Source: Oegoconia quadripuncta (Eukaryota; Arthropoda; Insecta; Lepidoptera; Autostichidae). From it: a stretch of DNA of 64,000 nt. Positions 1 to 10,841 of this stretch are shown piece after piece. A program made the position numbers and the translations under genes. The DNA lies in NCBI GenBank assembly GCA_949316235.1, contig OX438744.1, positions 26,399,578-26,463,577 on the forward strand. Direction: 5' to 3'. The notes beneath the pieces were generated by a model, which was not told where the DNA came from, did not search any database, and was given only the letters and a program-made list of their open reading frames with translations. Position 1 is the first letter of the stretch. The number at the start of each line of letters is the position of its first letter.

Positions 1-70
1 TCCGTTTTTTTTTCGTACAGTTTTAAATAATATTTCGTACAGTTACACCATTTATCTAAATAAATTAATT

Positions 71-291
71 AATATCCTTAGACATACACACAGCGCCTTC
101 TAGTTCCACAGTAAGCAACTATAGGCTTGTGTTGTGGATACCAGATGGTTGATATACTACATAAATACATTTTTTTTTGTAAATAAATACTTATTATAAA
201 TGAAAACATCCATAACTCGGGTACACATGTCCGTATTCATCACACAAGCATATGCCCTTAGCGGGATTCGAACCCGCAACCTTTTAGTCTA
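71..291 (-). mobile_element. SINE-A copy, head truncated
   Basis: Reads in reverse as a tRNA-derived SINE: the 3' end starts at TATCCTTAGACATACACAC, then the body (TACCAGATGGTTGATATACT), then the Pol III B-box-like GGGATTCGAACCCGC near 260-275. The head stops after the B box, where SINE-B sequence begins. The same body recurs more than ten times in the window. Confidence 0.85.
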
Positions 292-292
292 A

Positions 293-478
293 GTCTAGAC
301 CCAAACTAAGCAAAACATTGTACTATGTATATGTAATATTTGTATAAATGTTTATATAGGCTTTTATGACTCTGGATTAAATGTTCGGATTCATCACATT
401 ACCTCTTGTGGGATTCGAAACCGCAATCGTTGGTTTCGCTGAAAGAGCCCATCTACTACACCAAGCGGTCGTCAATGA
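293..478 (-). mobile_element. SINE-B copy
   Basis: A second tRNA-headed SINE with a different body. It shares CCCAAACTAAGCAAA and AAATGTTCGGATTCATCAC-type blocks with copies near 5.4, 29.7, 53.1 and 54.9 kb. The head ends in CTACACCAAGCGGTCGTC. It directly abuts SINE-A, so one probably inserted into or beside the other. Confidence 0.75.
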
Positions 479-499
479 AATATATGTTAACGATTTTTA

Positions 500-665
500 T
501 GTGTGCTGGGCTAATCCTCTTTAATCTCCAGGGGAAGGGCATTGTATGCTGAGATACAGGTTGCATAAACCTAGTTCGGCAGCTATGGCTTTTGTATTAG
601 TGGTACTAAGTATAGCCTAACATATTTAGTTTCAACTATGTAACATTTTCTGAATAAACATTATT
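500..665 (+). repeat. Possible retroelement 3' end
   Basis: Shares GAGATACAGGTT and an AACCTAGTT block with 5300-5420, and ends in AATAAA followed by ATT repeats. This is the layout of a non-LTR element 3' end, but no coding part is present. Confidence 0.35.
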
Positions 666-1225
666 ATTATTTAGACGTATCTAAATATTTCATATATCAA
701 TACTGATTAATCTATAGCATTGGCAACTCGGCTTCCACTTCAGTTACTTCACCGCTTTTATCGTACACTCACATCGACGTGACCTAAACGCGTCATCAGT
801 CATTAATGGTGACCAACCACCTGACCTGCCTCAGCGCTAAGCGGCCATTCGCGTGGCCTGCGCCTCTGAGGTGTTATTTATTGACCACACCTACACTTAC
901 GAACACCATATGTCATTATAATCTATGGTAATTAACCCCTAAGACGATGCCGTTGAATGCAAGGAACATTGAGCTTGTTCAAAAAACACCTTAGGGCACA
1001 TTTAATGGAAAAACAAAAAATTGGAATTCCAAAGCGTTACCTGTAGTGGAACTGCCTATGCACTTCTCTTTTCCTTTTGTCACATCATTGTCATTAATTT
1101 AAATTACTACTCAACACTAGCTGTATCAACAACCGACACTTTTGACTCACGATTGACCACAAATGTACACGCAGACGGGAACATGCACGTACTTTTATGT
1201 ACTCGTACTTGTAGGGGTTGTAACT
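666..1225. other. No recognised gene
   Basis: Ordinary AT-rich sequence with a slightly GC-richer patch at 770-860. I see no splice-flanked coding segment and no known repeat here. Confidence 0.5.
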
Positions 1226-1427
1226 GAAAACCAGTGTTTCGCTCTTTGAGTGATGTGCCACACTGAGTTATAACCCATTTGTGCTACTGCGGCACATACT
1301 CGCTCTTTGTATTTTCTAGTCTCTACGTTTATTTGTATGTATATTTCTTTGTAATTTAAAAATTGTGTAGTTGTGTGAACGCAGTGGCGTAAATAAATGC
1401 TTTATCTATCTTATCTTATCTATCTAT
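1226..1427 (+). mobile_element. H-family retroelement 3' end
   Basis: Begins with a CTGAAAACCAGTGTTTCGCT block, continues with GAGTTATAACCCATTTGTGC, and ends with AAATAAATGCTTTATC followed by a short ATCT-type repeat. The same order occurs at 8280, 33150 and 43427. Ending on an A-rich signal plus tandem tetranucleotide is typical of non-LTR retrotransposon 3' ends; the class is inferred. Confidence 0.6.
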
Positions 1428-1529
1428 TTCAATTTTTTTCTTTTCATCTGTTTGTTGAGAAAAGTTTTAAGTTTGGTATAACTGTCATAGTCTATCGGAG
1501 GTTTTCAAAACTATCAATCTTTTTATATA

Positions 1530-1727
1530 TTTTTTTTTATGCACAACGGGTTAGCACTTGACCTCAATCACACCTGATGTTAAGTGAAGATGAGGCCGAA
1601 AGTGGAAGCGTACTGACCCGGAAACCCCAACACATTTGGAGGACTGGCTATCTTATCTCTGACAATCGGAACACAACAAGGCTATTAACATTGCTGTTTG
1701 GCGGCAGATTTAGATAAGATGAGATAT
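1530..1727 (-). mobile_element. SINE-C copy, 5'-truncated
   Basis: Poly-T (the A-tail in reverse), then GACCTCAATCACACCTGATG, GAAGATGAGG and GGCGGCAGATTTAGATAAGA. The tRNA-like head is missing. This is the usual 5' truncation of retroposed copies. Confidence 0.85.
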
Positions 1728-1766
1728 TTATTTACTTTAGGTACATAATGATAATAATAATATAAA

Positions 1767-2039
1767 TGTCTTTAGACATACACACAATGCCATCTAGTTC
1801 CACAGTAACCAGCTATAGGCTTGTGTTGTGGATACCAGATGGTTGATATACTACATAAATACATATTTTTTTTGTAAATAAATACTTATTATAAATGAAA
1901 AAATCCACACAACACAAATAACTCGGGTACACATGTTCGTATTCATCACACAAACATATGCCCCTAGCGGGGTTCGAACCTGCAACCTTTTGGTATAGTG
2001 GTCAGAGTTGCTAACCACTACACCAAACAGGTCGTCAAA
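1767..2039 (-). mobile_element. SINE-A copy, near full length
   Basis: Runs from the TTTAGACATACACAC end through the body to the tRNA-like head, with B box GGGGTTCGAACCTGC and A-box region GCTAACCACTACACCAAAC. It contains a short local duplication (CACACAACACAAATAAC) not seen in other copies. An AT microsatellite follows immediately beyond the head. Confidence 0.88.
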
Positions 2040-2041
2040 TC

Positions 2042-2048
2042 TATATAT

Positions 2049-2134
<86 letters not shown>
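2042..2134. repeat. (AT)n microsatellite
   Basis: About 80 bp of uninterrupted AT directly 5' of a SINE-A head. Open frames of alternating Tyr and Ile across it are artefacts. Confidence 0.97.
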
Positions 2135-2136
<2 letters not shown>

Positions 2137-2559
2137 CACACACACAGTCGTCACATATATTACAGTTTGTGGTACAATTCTTATATGTCTCCCAATTACA
2201 AATGTATTCAGCATTAATGATAGAAAACAACGTTTGATTTCGAAGATAAACGAAGAATTAAATAATAAAAATTAATTATGAATAATATACGAATGAAAAA
2301 TCAGTCAAACTAATTATATTAAACACGAAATTAAAGAATAAAAAGTGACGGGACAGGTTATTAGCCATGTTTTATGAAGCTCGATTACGCCGTTTCGCAT
2401 GCCAGGCTAGTTCACAATTAATAATGAACTATGTTGTGTATTTTGTATGTAATATAAAACCTTTTTCATTCATAAATTGAAAATTTACATCCCCTTCGAA
2501 ATAGTATGATATCATCAAAATACACCAAACCAAACCTGTCCCCTCGTTTCATATGTAAT
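2135..2559. other. J-like repeat fragment and AT-rich DNA
   Basis: Around 2385-2460 a GCCAGGCTAGTTCACAATTA block and the following text resemble the J repeats at 59.2 and 61.9 kb. The rest is featureless AT-rich sequence. Confidence 0.4.
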
Positions 2560-3240
2560 ATAAAAGAAACCGTACTCATATCGGACCACACATTACTGAA
2601 AAACGTCGTCCGGACAATGGACACACACAATGGCGTCAAACGTCGTCCGGACAATGGACACACACAATGCCGTCAAACGTCGTCCGGACAATGGACACAC
2701 ACAATGCCGTCAAACGTCGTCCGGACAATGGACATACACAACGCCGTTAAACGTTGTCCGGACAATGGACACACACAACGCCGTCAAACGTCGTCCGGAC
2801 AATGGACACACACAACGCCGTCAAACGTCGTCCGGAAAATGGACACGCACAACGCCGTCAAACATCTTCCACACAATGGACACACACAACGCCGTCATAC
2901 GTCGTCCGGAAAATGGACACGCACAACGCCGTCAAACATCTTCCACACAATGGACACACACAACGCCGTCAAACGTCGTCCGGACAATGGACACACACAA
3001 CGCCGTCAAACGTCTTCCACACAATGGACACACACAACGCCGTCAAACGTCGTCCAGACAAAGCCATCAAGCGTCGTCCGGACAATGGACACGCATAACG
3101 CCGTCTTACGTCTTCCGGATTATGGACACACCCCACACCGTCAACGTCGTCCGGAAACTGGACACACCCAACGACGTCAAACACATAACATCTGTCGTTT
3201 TTCGTCGGGGGTGGAAAACAAATACACGGGTACTTGTCGA
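2560..3240 (+). repeat. L repeat with internal 37-bp minisatellite
   Basis: From about 2603 to 3182 there are about 16 tandem copies of a 37-bp unit containing CGTCGTCCGGACAATGGAC and ACGCCGTCAAA. The flanks are not random: GGACCACACATTACTG on the left and TCAAACACATAACATCTGTC plus TCGTCGGGG on the right match single-copy L repeats at 6922, 47620 and 58546. The array is therefore an expansion inside an interspersed repeat. The unit lacks stops in all frames, so frames of more than 200 codons cross it without being genes. Variant units (TCTTCCACACAATGG) alternate in the middle, showing multi-unit duplication. Confidence 0.92.
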
Positions 3241-3690
3241 AAACGCGACTTCCATATTAATAAACGATATAAATAACAAATCAACCGAGGAAGCGATGCG
3301 ATCACGTTTCATTAAACACGAGAACATCTAAGTAATTACAATTATTATTTAATATCCATGAGTGGAAGGTACTTCCATATCAATTACAACTTTCACGTAC
3401 AAGTTTACTTAGGAGTTATGTTTTCAGTTCGATCATTGTTTTCCGCTACATTAATCTTCCATTTCCCAAACATATACATAATGATAGTTTTATAAGTTAG
3501 TAACTATAGATTCTGAGTTCAGAATTGTTCAATAGTTCGCCTCATTTGAGTGTATCCAGGTGAGCGGCAAGCCTACGTTTTTCTACATCGGTTGAAAATT
3601 TCACGTTTTATTGTTATATGATAGCATAAATGGTTTGACCTTATACAGGTGAGTTGTGTTGAATGTGGAATGTCGAATAATAATAAAAAA
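3241..3690. other. No recognised gene
   Basis: AT-rich, no coding segment or known repeat seen. Confidence 0.5.
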
Positions 3691-3770
3691 AAATATCCTT
3701 AGACATATACAGACAGCGCCATAGTCGAATTCGATCAAAAAATTTTCGATTGCGCATTAGCCCGGGTAAA
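3691..3770. repeat. SINE-A end fused to O-repeat fragment
   Basis: The first 30 bp are the terminal bases of SINE-A (reverse). At GCGCCATAG the sequence switches to TCGAATTCGATCAAAAAA, an internal segment of the O element also seen at 14130. The junction is a rearrangement or a nested insertion relic. Confidence 0.6.
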
Positions 3771-3925
3771 TGTTGTTTTATTTCTATCATTAATGACAAT
3801 TTCTAGGTATTTCATATATTACCCAAGCCCAAACGATAGATTAAACATTTTACACAATGTCTAGAAGAACTTGGTATTGTATAGAATAACTAAGTATTCT
3901 ATACAATAACTGAATTACACACTTT

Positions 3926-4167
3926 GCCGGTGACACACAGGCTGAAATTTAATTCGTGTAATGGTGACTCCATTCCTGATTACGAGCAACTTTCCACTAG
4001 GAACCGTTGCCGAATTCAGCCGAAAATTGGTGGACTTCCATACTAAAGGTATTTGCAGAATGGTTTTTGATCAAATTCGATTACGGTTCTTTGGGGAAAG
4101 TTGTTCGTAATCAAGAATGGCGTCACCAGTTAATGCGAATTACATGAATTCAAATTCACCCTGTTTT
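3926..4167. mobile_element. O-family foldback/MITE-like element
   Basis: The two ends are inverted copies: left GGTGACTCCATTCCTGATTA with GAGCAACTTTCC, right GGAAAGTTGTTCGTAATCAA with GGCGTCACC. ACATGAATTCAAATTCACCC near the right end mirrors the left TGAAATTTAATTCGTGTAAT. It is about 240 bp and has no coding capacity. Relics of the family occur at 3.7, 14.1-14.6 and 30.6-30.8 kb. A non-autonomous DNA element is the likely class; no target duplication was established. Confidence 0.7.
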
Positions 4168-4207
4168 GTACATCTAATATACTCCTACTAATATTTAGAT
4201 ACTAATA

Positions 4208-4483
4208 GACGACTTGTTTGGTGTAGTGGTTAGAAACTCTGCTGCTATAACAAAAGGTCGCGGGTTCGAATCCCGCTAGGGGCATATGTTTGTATGATGA
4301 ATACGGACATGTGTACCCGAGTTATGGATGTTTTTCATTTATATGTATATGTATTTATTTACAAAAAGAAATGTATTTGTGTAGTGTATCAACCATCTGG
4401 TATCCACGATACAAGCCTAGTTGCTTAGTGTGAAACTAGATGGCTCTGTATGTATGTGCAAGGATATTTATTATTAAAAAAAA
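4208..4483 (+). mobile_element. SINE-A copy, full length
   Basis: Head GACGACTTGTTTGGTGTAGT with A box, B box GGGTTCGAATCCCGC, body, and terminal GGATATTTATTATTAAAAAA. The anticodon-arm region has diverged from tRNA, so this is a SINE head and not a tRNA gene. Confidence 0.9.
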
Positions 4484-4764
4484 TTGATTTCGTAGAGGAA
4501 TTACGACGCGAGTAGACAAAGTCTTGTACCGAATAGATAAAGAAAAAGCTTTCGAATTTTACGAACACTTACATCACGAAGAAAAGCTATTACTCGCCTT
4601 AATGGTCCTTAAAAAATAGGTTATCTTGAAGATTTCAAATGAATTGTAGAGGGAACATTCTCACCGCGTCTTGTACTATAGTCTTGTGTGATCCTTTACC
4701 CAGTTGTAAACCCGACGGAAAAAGGGCTGTTATAAGTTTGAAGCCAAGTTAAAATCAGTTTTTT
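4484..4764. other. Unassigned spacer
   Basis: No gene or repeat recognised. Confidence 0.4.
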
Positions 4765-5013
4765 TTGGACATACACACAGCGCCATCTAGTTCCATACTA
4801 AGCAACTAAGCTTGTATTATGGATGCCAGTTGGTTTATATACTACATAAATACATTTTTTTTAATAAATACGTATATAAATGAAAAACATCCATAACTCG
4901 AGTACACATGTCCGTATTTGTCATACAAACATATGACCGTAGCGGAATTCGAACCCGCGACCTTTTGGTATATGGCAGTCAGAATTTGTAACCGCTGCAC
5001 CAAACGGGTCGTG
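4765..5013 (-). mobile_element. SINE-A copy
   Basis: Complete from the 3' terminal block to the head (TGCACCAAACGGGTCGT), with B box GGAATTCGAACCCGC. It lies in the opposite orientation to the copy 280 bp to the left. Confidence 0.88.
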
Positions 5014-5426
5014 AACTTTTTGGATGGTTAATATAATAAAAGAAAAAATAATAACATAATTAGAATGTTTGTCTAAATATCTTTGAAAAGGCTTAACGGC
5101 TTTTCATCAAACATGAAGAACCTGTCCCCCCATAAACCAAACCACACTCAAACCGAACCAGGGGTTTCTACTACCTAATTTCATCGTTATCGTGATCGGT
5201 TACGTTCTGATATGTGATTGGTTGACTCAACGCTCGCTCGGCAATTTGACGGTTTCTCATTGGTCAAGGTTATCGATGACGATACCGATGAATTACATAA
5301 TCTAAGGGCAGGCATAAACAGATTCTGACTCCTGAGATACAGGTTTATTTAACCTAGTTTACGCGTCAGAGATTTCATAGGAGCTTGTAACAATTTAGTA
5401 TGTCAATAAAGAGATTATTATTCTAT
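5014..5426. repeat. Mixed spacer with possible retroelement tail
   Basis: 5080-5130 resembles the start of the M repeat (GGCTTAACGGCTTTTCATCA). 5290-5420 shares a GAGATACAGGTT block with 560-600 and ends in CAATAAAGAG plus ATT repeats. No gene seen. Confidence 0.35.
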
Positions 5427-5600
5427 AAATTATTATATAAACATACATAAATATTTATAAAAACAACCGTAACTCGGGAAATAAATGTTCGTATTCATCA
5501 CACAAACATTTACCTCTCGGATTCGAACCCGCAACAGTTGGTTTCGCTGACAGGGTCCAATCTGTCGTCGGAATCCACTACACCAATCTGTCGTCGGAAG
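5427..5600 (-). mobile_element. SINE-B copy
   Basis: Shares AACTCGGGAAATAAATGTTC, ATTCATCACACAAACATTTA and GGATTCGAACCCGCAAC with the other B copies. The head carries a short duplication (CAATCTGTCGTCGGAA appears twice). Confidence 0.78.
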
Positions 5601-5918
5601 TAAAAGATACTCGTATATTAAACATAGTATAATGAAAATCAGTGCTTGCTCGTTCATTGAGCCATTTTTAATGCACTGAGCTATGATCTTGTTGCATGAC
5701 TGTTGCACACATGCCCACATATAATGAATCGGCAGTAAGTCTTGAAGGTATTGGGAAAATTTTAATTGTTATGGTATATTTTTTAATTATTTATTTTATT
5801 TATTTACCAAGTTTATAACTATCATTACAGATTACTCCAATGCGATAGTTAACTAATGACAATTATGTATACCAACTATATCTACCTATACTAAATAACA
5901 TCGTACAAACAACGCGAC

Positions 5919-6200
5919 TTATTGAAATTCGCTCATACTGCATATGACAATATCTGTTCTGTCAGCTATCTCATTGAGTGTGTGTAGTGCTCGTGTCATT
6001 GGCCCTTTATTTAAAAGATTAGTATTGCCTCTTGGTACTTTAAATAGTCGAGGCATCCTTCTCCTATCTATATAACCATCAGGTACGCACAATTTTAATT
6101 GCTGTAGAATTGTCCGATTACAAATTTTACCACGAAATACCTTCCACAAGTACAATGCCATCGCATTTGTTAAAAATTGTATGTCTCTTGTTGTTTTCAT
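5919..6200 (-). pseudogene. C-terminal LINE ORF fragment (probable)
   Basis: A 93-residue frame on the minus strand with the flavour of a non-LTR retrotransposon C-terminus: short basic motifs (DRRRMPRLFKVPRGNT), then NLLNKGPMTRALHTLNEIAD, then a stop. The arrangement of a basic Pro/Arg/Phe segment, an asparagine-rich turn and an amphipathic LN.(I/A)AD helix is what I know from Jockey/R1-type C-termini. No RT motif lies upstream, so it is a short relic. Assignment is by eye and moderate. Confidence 0.42.
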
Positions 6201-6739
6201 GAATGTTTGTTTCTTGTTTGTTAATGTAGTATTTATGTTTCTCTCTTGTAGGTATGTGTGCCAGTTTATGCAATAAACTTTTTATATATCTATCTAGTAT
6301 ATATTTTTATTCGTATTTGAATAGCAAAAGCCTTATTCACTGTAGGGCGATGGCGCTACACGAATATCAACTAGCTATGTCATTTCCTGAGTACGTGCCT
6401 GCATGCTGCGCTCTCAATGAATATCCACATTTCTGATTCCACTGTGAAGCTACTTGGAATCGACTTCTCAAGTACTCATGTATGTGTGTATGTAGCAACG
6501 ATTGAAATTCAATAGTTTTATTTACCAATTCAGTGCGAGAGTATTGAGGTAAGTTGAGAATTTAAAAACACATTTTGCTTTCTCGGTTCGTGTGGAGGTC
6601 CATTTCAGGGATTCTTCATAAATACGAGCAATGATAACGATCGACTTAACCCAAATAATATTTATAAATGCCAAACGGATTTGGATGAAATTTGATTGGT
6701 AGATACATAGACTAAAGGGGACAAGGTCTTAGTCATAGA
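6201..6739. other. Spacer with a short dispersed repeat
   Basis: About 6660-6725 has an AACGGATTTGGATGAAATTTG-like motif, also at 62590-62620. Otherwise nothing was recognised. Confidence 0.4.
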
Positions 6740-6835
6740 TTTTTTTTTTTTTTATGCATAACGGGTTGGTACTTGACCTCAATCACACCTGATGTTAAGT
6801 GAAGATGAGGTCGAAGATGGAAGCGTACTGACCCG
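6740..6835 (-). mobile_element. SINE-C 3' fragment
   Basis: Poly-T followed by ATGCATAACGGGTTGGTACT, TGATGTTAAGTGAAGATGAG and TGACCCG, then an abrupt end. It is a strongly 5'-truncated copy of about 95 bp. Confidence 0.85.
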
Positions 6836-6921
6836 AATTTATATGAAAGACCAAATATGGGGACAAGATCTTAGCAAGGTTTGATTATTTTTAACACAGT
6901 TTGCACACATTATTGAAATAC

Positions 6922-7010
6922 ATAGAGACAAAGACTGGACACACATCCAATGCCGTCAAACACATAACACTTATCGTTTGTCATCGGGGGTTAGAAATAA
7001 AGAACAGTGA
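6922..7010 (+). repeat. L repeat, single-unit copy
   Basis: GACAAAGACTGGACACAC, CAATGCCGTCAAACACATAA and TCATCGGGGGTTAGAAATAA follow the same order as the two edges of the 2.6-3.2 kb array, but with only one unit between them. This is the unexpanded state of the locus type. Confidence 0.75.
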
Positions 7011-7317
7011 CCATTAAACGAAGACTTCATTTACTCAACCTCACAAGTTTAACTCTGTATTCTTCTTTCATGCTAATGATCCAAGAACTGAACATAATTC
7101 AGGCGCTCTCATATTGCTCCTTGTGCCCGACGACCGTGTAACCGAATCTGAATAAAGGTCCTTCCTTAGCGAAATTAAAAGTAAGGGTCCGTCGTAGGTT
7201 CAGCAGTGGTTTTTTCTCTGTGGCCACGAAACGGGCGGATAACATAGCGATAATAAATGTATGTTAACTTTAACGTTAAATTAAGTTAGCTCAGGAAGGA
7301 TATTCTAATACCAAGAA

Positions 7318-7389
7318 ATGTTCTTAGACATATGTATACACAGCGCCATCTAGTTCCACACTAAGCAATTAGACTTGTAATATGGATAC
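7318..7389 (-). mobile_element. SINE-A 3' fragment
   Basis: TTAGACATATGTATACACAG through GTAATATGGATACC; only the last 70 bp of the family is present. Confidence 0.75.
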
Positions 7390-7942
7390 CTCTAGTGTAT
7401 TGATAATCTCGCCTTATTTCGGTGTTTCACCGTAGCGTATTACCTGAACGCATATCTCTTAGTCAGCTCCGATACCAATATTATATATACGCTTGTTCAT
7501 TATTAAATGGCCTTGTTCGTGCAACATCACAATAGACAACGAGTCTATTTACGGAACCCTCCGTCCTCGACCAACCACCATCTTTAATATCACATGGCGA
7601 CCCTACCAGGATCAATCAGCCCTGCCAATCAGGTCAAAATCAAAAAAAAATTATTCAATGTAGGATACAAAAATATTACATATTGAAACTCAACATGTTA
7701 TTTTTTAAAACTACTTCGATTCACAAGGTATTAAAATTAGGTCGTCAAATTAAGCTTTCTTCAGAAGAGACCGAGGGTCTAATGGCGCTCTCGTCAAATT
7801 TTAAATCGTCATATTAATTTTAACAAGTTCTACATTCTTCATACATACTTTCAAAAACAAGCTTTTCATACTCCATCATGATTATTACATATTATTCTAA
7901 TACAAAGAATGGTGTGTCCCGATCGCAGCAAGTGGAAACAGG
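7390..7942. other. No recognised gene
   Basis: Slightly GC-richer at 7540-7620. No repeat or exon recognised. Confidence 0.45.
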
Positions 7943-8012
7943 CGTGACTTTATGTAGGTATGTTTGAATTCTAGTAGCTTTCTACTAGAATTCAAACATA
8001 CATAAAGTCACG
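7943..8012. repeat. Near-perfect palindrome, 4-nt loop
   Basis: Left arm 7943-7977, right arm 7982-8012. The arms match except for a 4-bp insertion (GGTA) in the left arm. The short loop and local origin suggest a snap-back duplication. Confidence 0.9.
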
Positions 8013-8022
8013 AGTAACATAA

Positions 8023-8075
8023 AGTCCATCAAGAAGTTCCAGTGGCAATCTTCTGGCTCCATCTTTAAACCATCA
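8023..8075 (-). repeat. Short dispersed repeat shared with 53 kb
   Basis: In reverse it reads GATGGAGCCAGAAGATTG and GAACTTCTTGATGG, matching 53016-53070 on the plus strand. Confidence 0.55.
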
Positions 8076-8279
8076 TCATCAACATGTATCATGGAAACTG
8101 CTAAAGACAACAAAACAAACTGGCCCAAATACGACTATCTTGGCGTATTGAATTCCAGTCCATACATGCCGGCTTTCATCGTCAGATCTGCTCGAGTACC
8201 ATAGAAGAAAATTGACTGACGCGTACAGTAAAATATGCTTGTCTGGTCGTTCTCTTTTGTACCAGTGTCTCCTCGTGGG

Positions 8280-8486
8280 TAATAGCTGAAAATCAGTGTT
8301 TTGCTCTCTGAGCAATTATACACACTGTGCTATGACCCATTTGTACGGCTGTAGCACACACATACTCTAGTGTATCCTGATGTTACTTTTATGAATTGTT
8401 ATAAAATATGTTTATCCAATTGCTTTGGAACTTACGGTATGTGTGTGACTGGAGATACAAATAAACGATTTATCTATCTATCTTTA
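8280..8486 (+). mobile_element. H-family retroelement 3' end
   Basis: GCTGAAAATCAGTGTTTTGC, TATGACCCATTTGTACGGCT, ATGTGTGTGACTGGAGATAC, AAATAAACGATTTATC, then ATCT repeats. It is nearly identical over its second half to 33150-33290, suggesting recent activity or a shared recent source. Confidence 0.72.
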
Positions 8487-8989
8487 TACAATTTGAAACG
8501 GACAACTTGCTTACATACATACGAACATTGCAAGCTAAATAAAAGCTTGTATACAAATGAGAAATTACGTGTCCAATAATGTCTTTTCTGTCTGTCGCCG
8601 CCATTTCTTTTAGAAGTTATATGATGTAATCAAACGGGTATAAAATGTAGTAAAAGTAAAAGTAAGTTCCTTATCGGTAATCAATCAACCGTTTCGGCGC
8701 CACAATGCCACAGGCAGACACACAGATAAACTGACAGACGTATGGTTCAAATTTATAACACCTGTCTTTTTGGTGTCGGAGATTAAAAATGGAAATAACG
8801 TGTATTCCAAGAGATGTTGCCAATCCTTCACATAATGATACAGATATCGGAGATACATAAACAGTAAATACCATATCGTTCCAAGAATAATACAAATACA
8901 TTTTATTGAGCAAAAGAATGAAAAATGAAAACGTACAGATTTCTTGCAACGTTTTCCTGCAGAATCGATAGTGCAATTCTACGAATGAC
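8487..8989. other. No recognised gene
   Basis: AT-rich, no splice-flanked coding segment identified. Confidence 0.45.
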
Positions 8990-9090
8990 GAACGAATTAT
9001 GAAGCCCTGAACACCATCGCAGGGACGAACAACGACGGGTGTTTGTCTTAGTCTATCTCAGTAATGCGTGATCCCATTTGATAGATAGAT
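8990..9090 (-). repeat. L repeat, diverged copy
   Basis: In reverse: GATCACGCATTACTGAGATA, then CGTCGTTGTTCGTCCCTGCG. It corresponds to the outer parts of the L repeat with the amplified unit missing. Confidence 0.5.
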
Positions 9091-9149
9091 AAAAAATTTA
9101 TTGCATACACATTTGAGTGCGGTTGTTATTTATGAAAGACTAAATGTGT

Positions 9150-9243
9150 ATTATGTGTATTAATTATTTATAAATGTTATTTAATGTATGTGTGTGGCTG
9201 GAGAAACAAATAAACGTTTATCTATCTATCTATCTATCTATCT
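9150..9243 (+). mobile_element. H-family 3' terminal fragment
   Basis: ATGTATGTGTGTGGCTGGAG, AAATAAACGTTTATC, then six ATCT units. Confidence 0.62.
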
Positions 9244-9273
9244 ACCTAAATGAGGGACTGGTTCTTAGCCATG

Positions 9274-9618
9274 TTTTTTTTTTTTTTTTTTTATGCATAA
9301 CGGGATGGTACTTGACCTCAATCACACCTGATGTTAAGTGAAGATGAGGTCGAAGATGGAAGCGTACTTGACCCGGAAACCCCAACACATTTGGGGGACT
9401 GGCTATCTTATCTCTGACAACCGGAACACGACAATGCTATTAACATTGCTGCTTGGCGGCAGATTTAGATAAGATGGTGGTAGCTAGCCAGGCGGACATT
9501 TAAAATGCCCTACCACCAACCAAACCGAGTACTTAAACATGTACCCCGCTGGGGATCGAACCCGCGACCTCCGAATCGTAAACCCAATGTTGTTTACATT
9601 GAGCCACGGAGGCGGTTA
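9274..9618 (-). mobile_element. SINE-C copy, full length
   Basis: A 19-nt poly-T marks the A-tail. The body runs to the tRNA-like head with B box GGGGATCGAACCCGC and ends in GAGCCACGGAGGCGGTTA. A good reference copy of the family. Confidence 0.92.
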
Positions 9619-9782
9619 AATGACATTAAGCCGTTTCTAAGTTATCTATTTTTAATACAAGTTTTGGTGTATATCGAAGGAAAAAGAATAAAGAGGGACA
9701 ACTTCTTATATGTAACATTAAACCTGGATATAGGCTGGCAGCCATGTATGTAAATCAGATAAGCCGTTTCAATCAGATAAGT

Positions 9783-10070
9783 TATTTAGCTTTTAACATG
9801 GTTGGCTTCGTGTGTCTAGTTGATATAATCATTTGTTTTCTCGCGGACCCCTAAATTTTAAATTTATAGTTCACTAGCTTTCCCCCGCAGCTTCGCCTGG
9901 TTGGAACATCTTTATCGCGGAAATTTGTTTATCCCGCGGGAACTACTCACTTCATCGGGATATACAGTTTGCTATATCTTAATCCAGGGTTTATTCTACC
10001 TATATACCAAAATGAGCAACAAACATACAAACAAAGATCTAAACTTTCGTATTTATAATGTTAGTTAGAT
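9783..10070 (+). repeat. M repeat followed by a second dispersed repeat
   Basis: 9783-9870 (GTTGATATAATCATTTGTTT, CTAAATTTTAAATTTATAGT) matches 16108-16190 and 33541-33640. From CTAGCTTTCCCCCGCAGCTT (9888) to TATTTATAATGTTAGTTAGA the sequence follows a pattern very common in lepidopteran repeats; its class is not certain. Confidence 0.55.
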
Positions 10071-10129
10071 GTTAAAAAAAGAAATCCCAAATTTCGTGGC
10101 CCCACTTTTAGTTACCGAGTCGTGAATCC

Positions 10130-10225
10130 CGGGATCTAGGTTGATCCGCACCGGCCGGGGCCAGCCGGGGTCCATCCCGGGACCAGATCGCGGGGCTTAG
10201 CGGCAACAACCCGCGCCTACTTAGA
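10130..10225. other. Small GC-rich island
   Basis: About 95 bp of high GC containing the inverted pair GGGTCC...GGGACC and CCGGCCGGGGCCAGCCGGGG. No coding sense was recognised. It may be a repeat end. Confidence 0.4.
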
Positions 10226-10582
10226 CATTCAACTTATCCTACCCGACATCGGCACTTTTGTTACTCTTGTATCGCCAAAGAAAAAACAACTTGAGCACTC
10301 ACAAAGTTATTTTTATCTGTGATAGGGTCCATTGCTATTCAGAAATATGTTTACGATAAAGTACGGTTACATTTACGGTTCAAGTAGCGAGGCTTTGGAA
10401 TAAGCTCCCTAGGGTTACCAACTCTTAAAAAATACCCCTAAATAGGCGTAAATCCAATAATTTTAAGCCCCAATATAAATCCGAAACCTATTAAAATTTT
10501 ACGTTTCGTTGCCGCAAATATGCACTTAAAAGCCTAAACTAACATTTTACTTAACGTTTTAGATAATAATAATAATAATAAT

Positions 10583-10841
10583 AAATATCCTTGACATACA
10601 CACAGCGCCATCTAGTTCCACTTTAAGCAACTATAGGCTTGTGTTGTGGATACCAGATGGTTGATATACTACATAAATATATATTTCTTTTGTAAATAAA
10701 CTTATTATAAATGAAAACATCCATAACTCGGGTACACATGTCCGTATTCATCACACAAACATATGCCCCTAGCGGGATTCGAACCCGCAACCTTTTGGTA
10801 TAGTGGTCAGAGTTCCTAACCACTACACCAAACAGGTCGTC
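10583..10841 (-). mobile_element. SINE-A copy, full length
   Basis: Preceded by a TAA microsatellite at 10564-10584, which is the element's 3' tail in reverse. B box GGGATTCGAACCCGC and head CACTACACCAAACAGGTCGT are intact. Confidence 0.92.

Noticed and set aside
2042..2134. Tyr/Ile repeat frames on both strands
   Set aside because: Pure AT microsatellite.
2506..3331. Open frames of up to 256 codons over the 37-bp array
   Set aside because: The unit has no stop in any frame and its length is not a multiple of three, so all frames stay open. No start context or domain.
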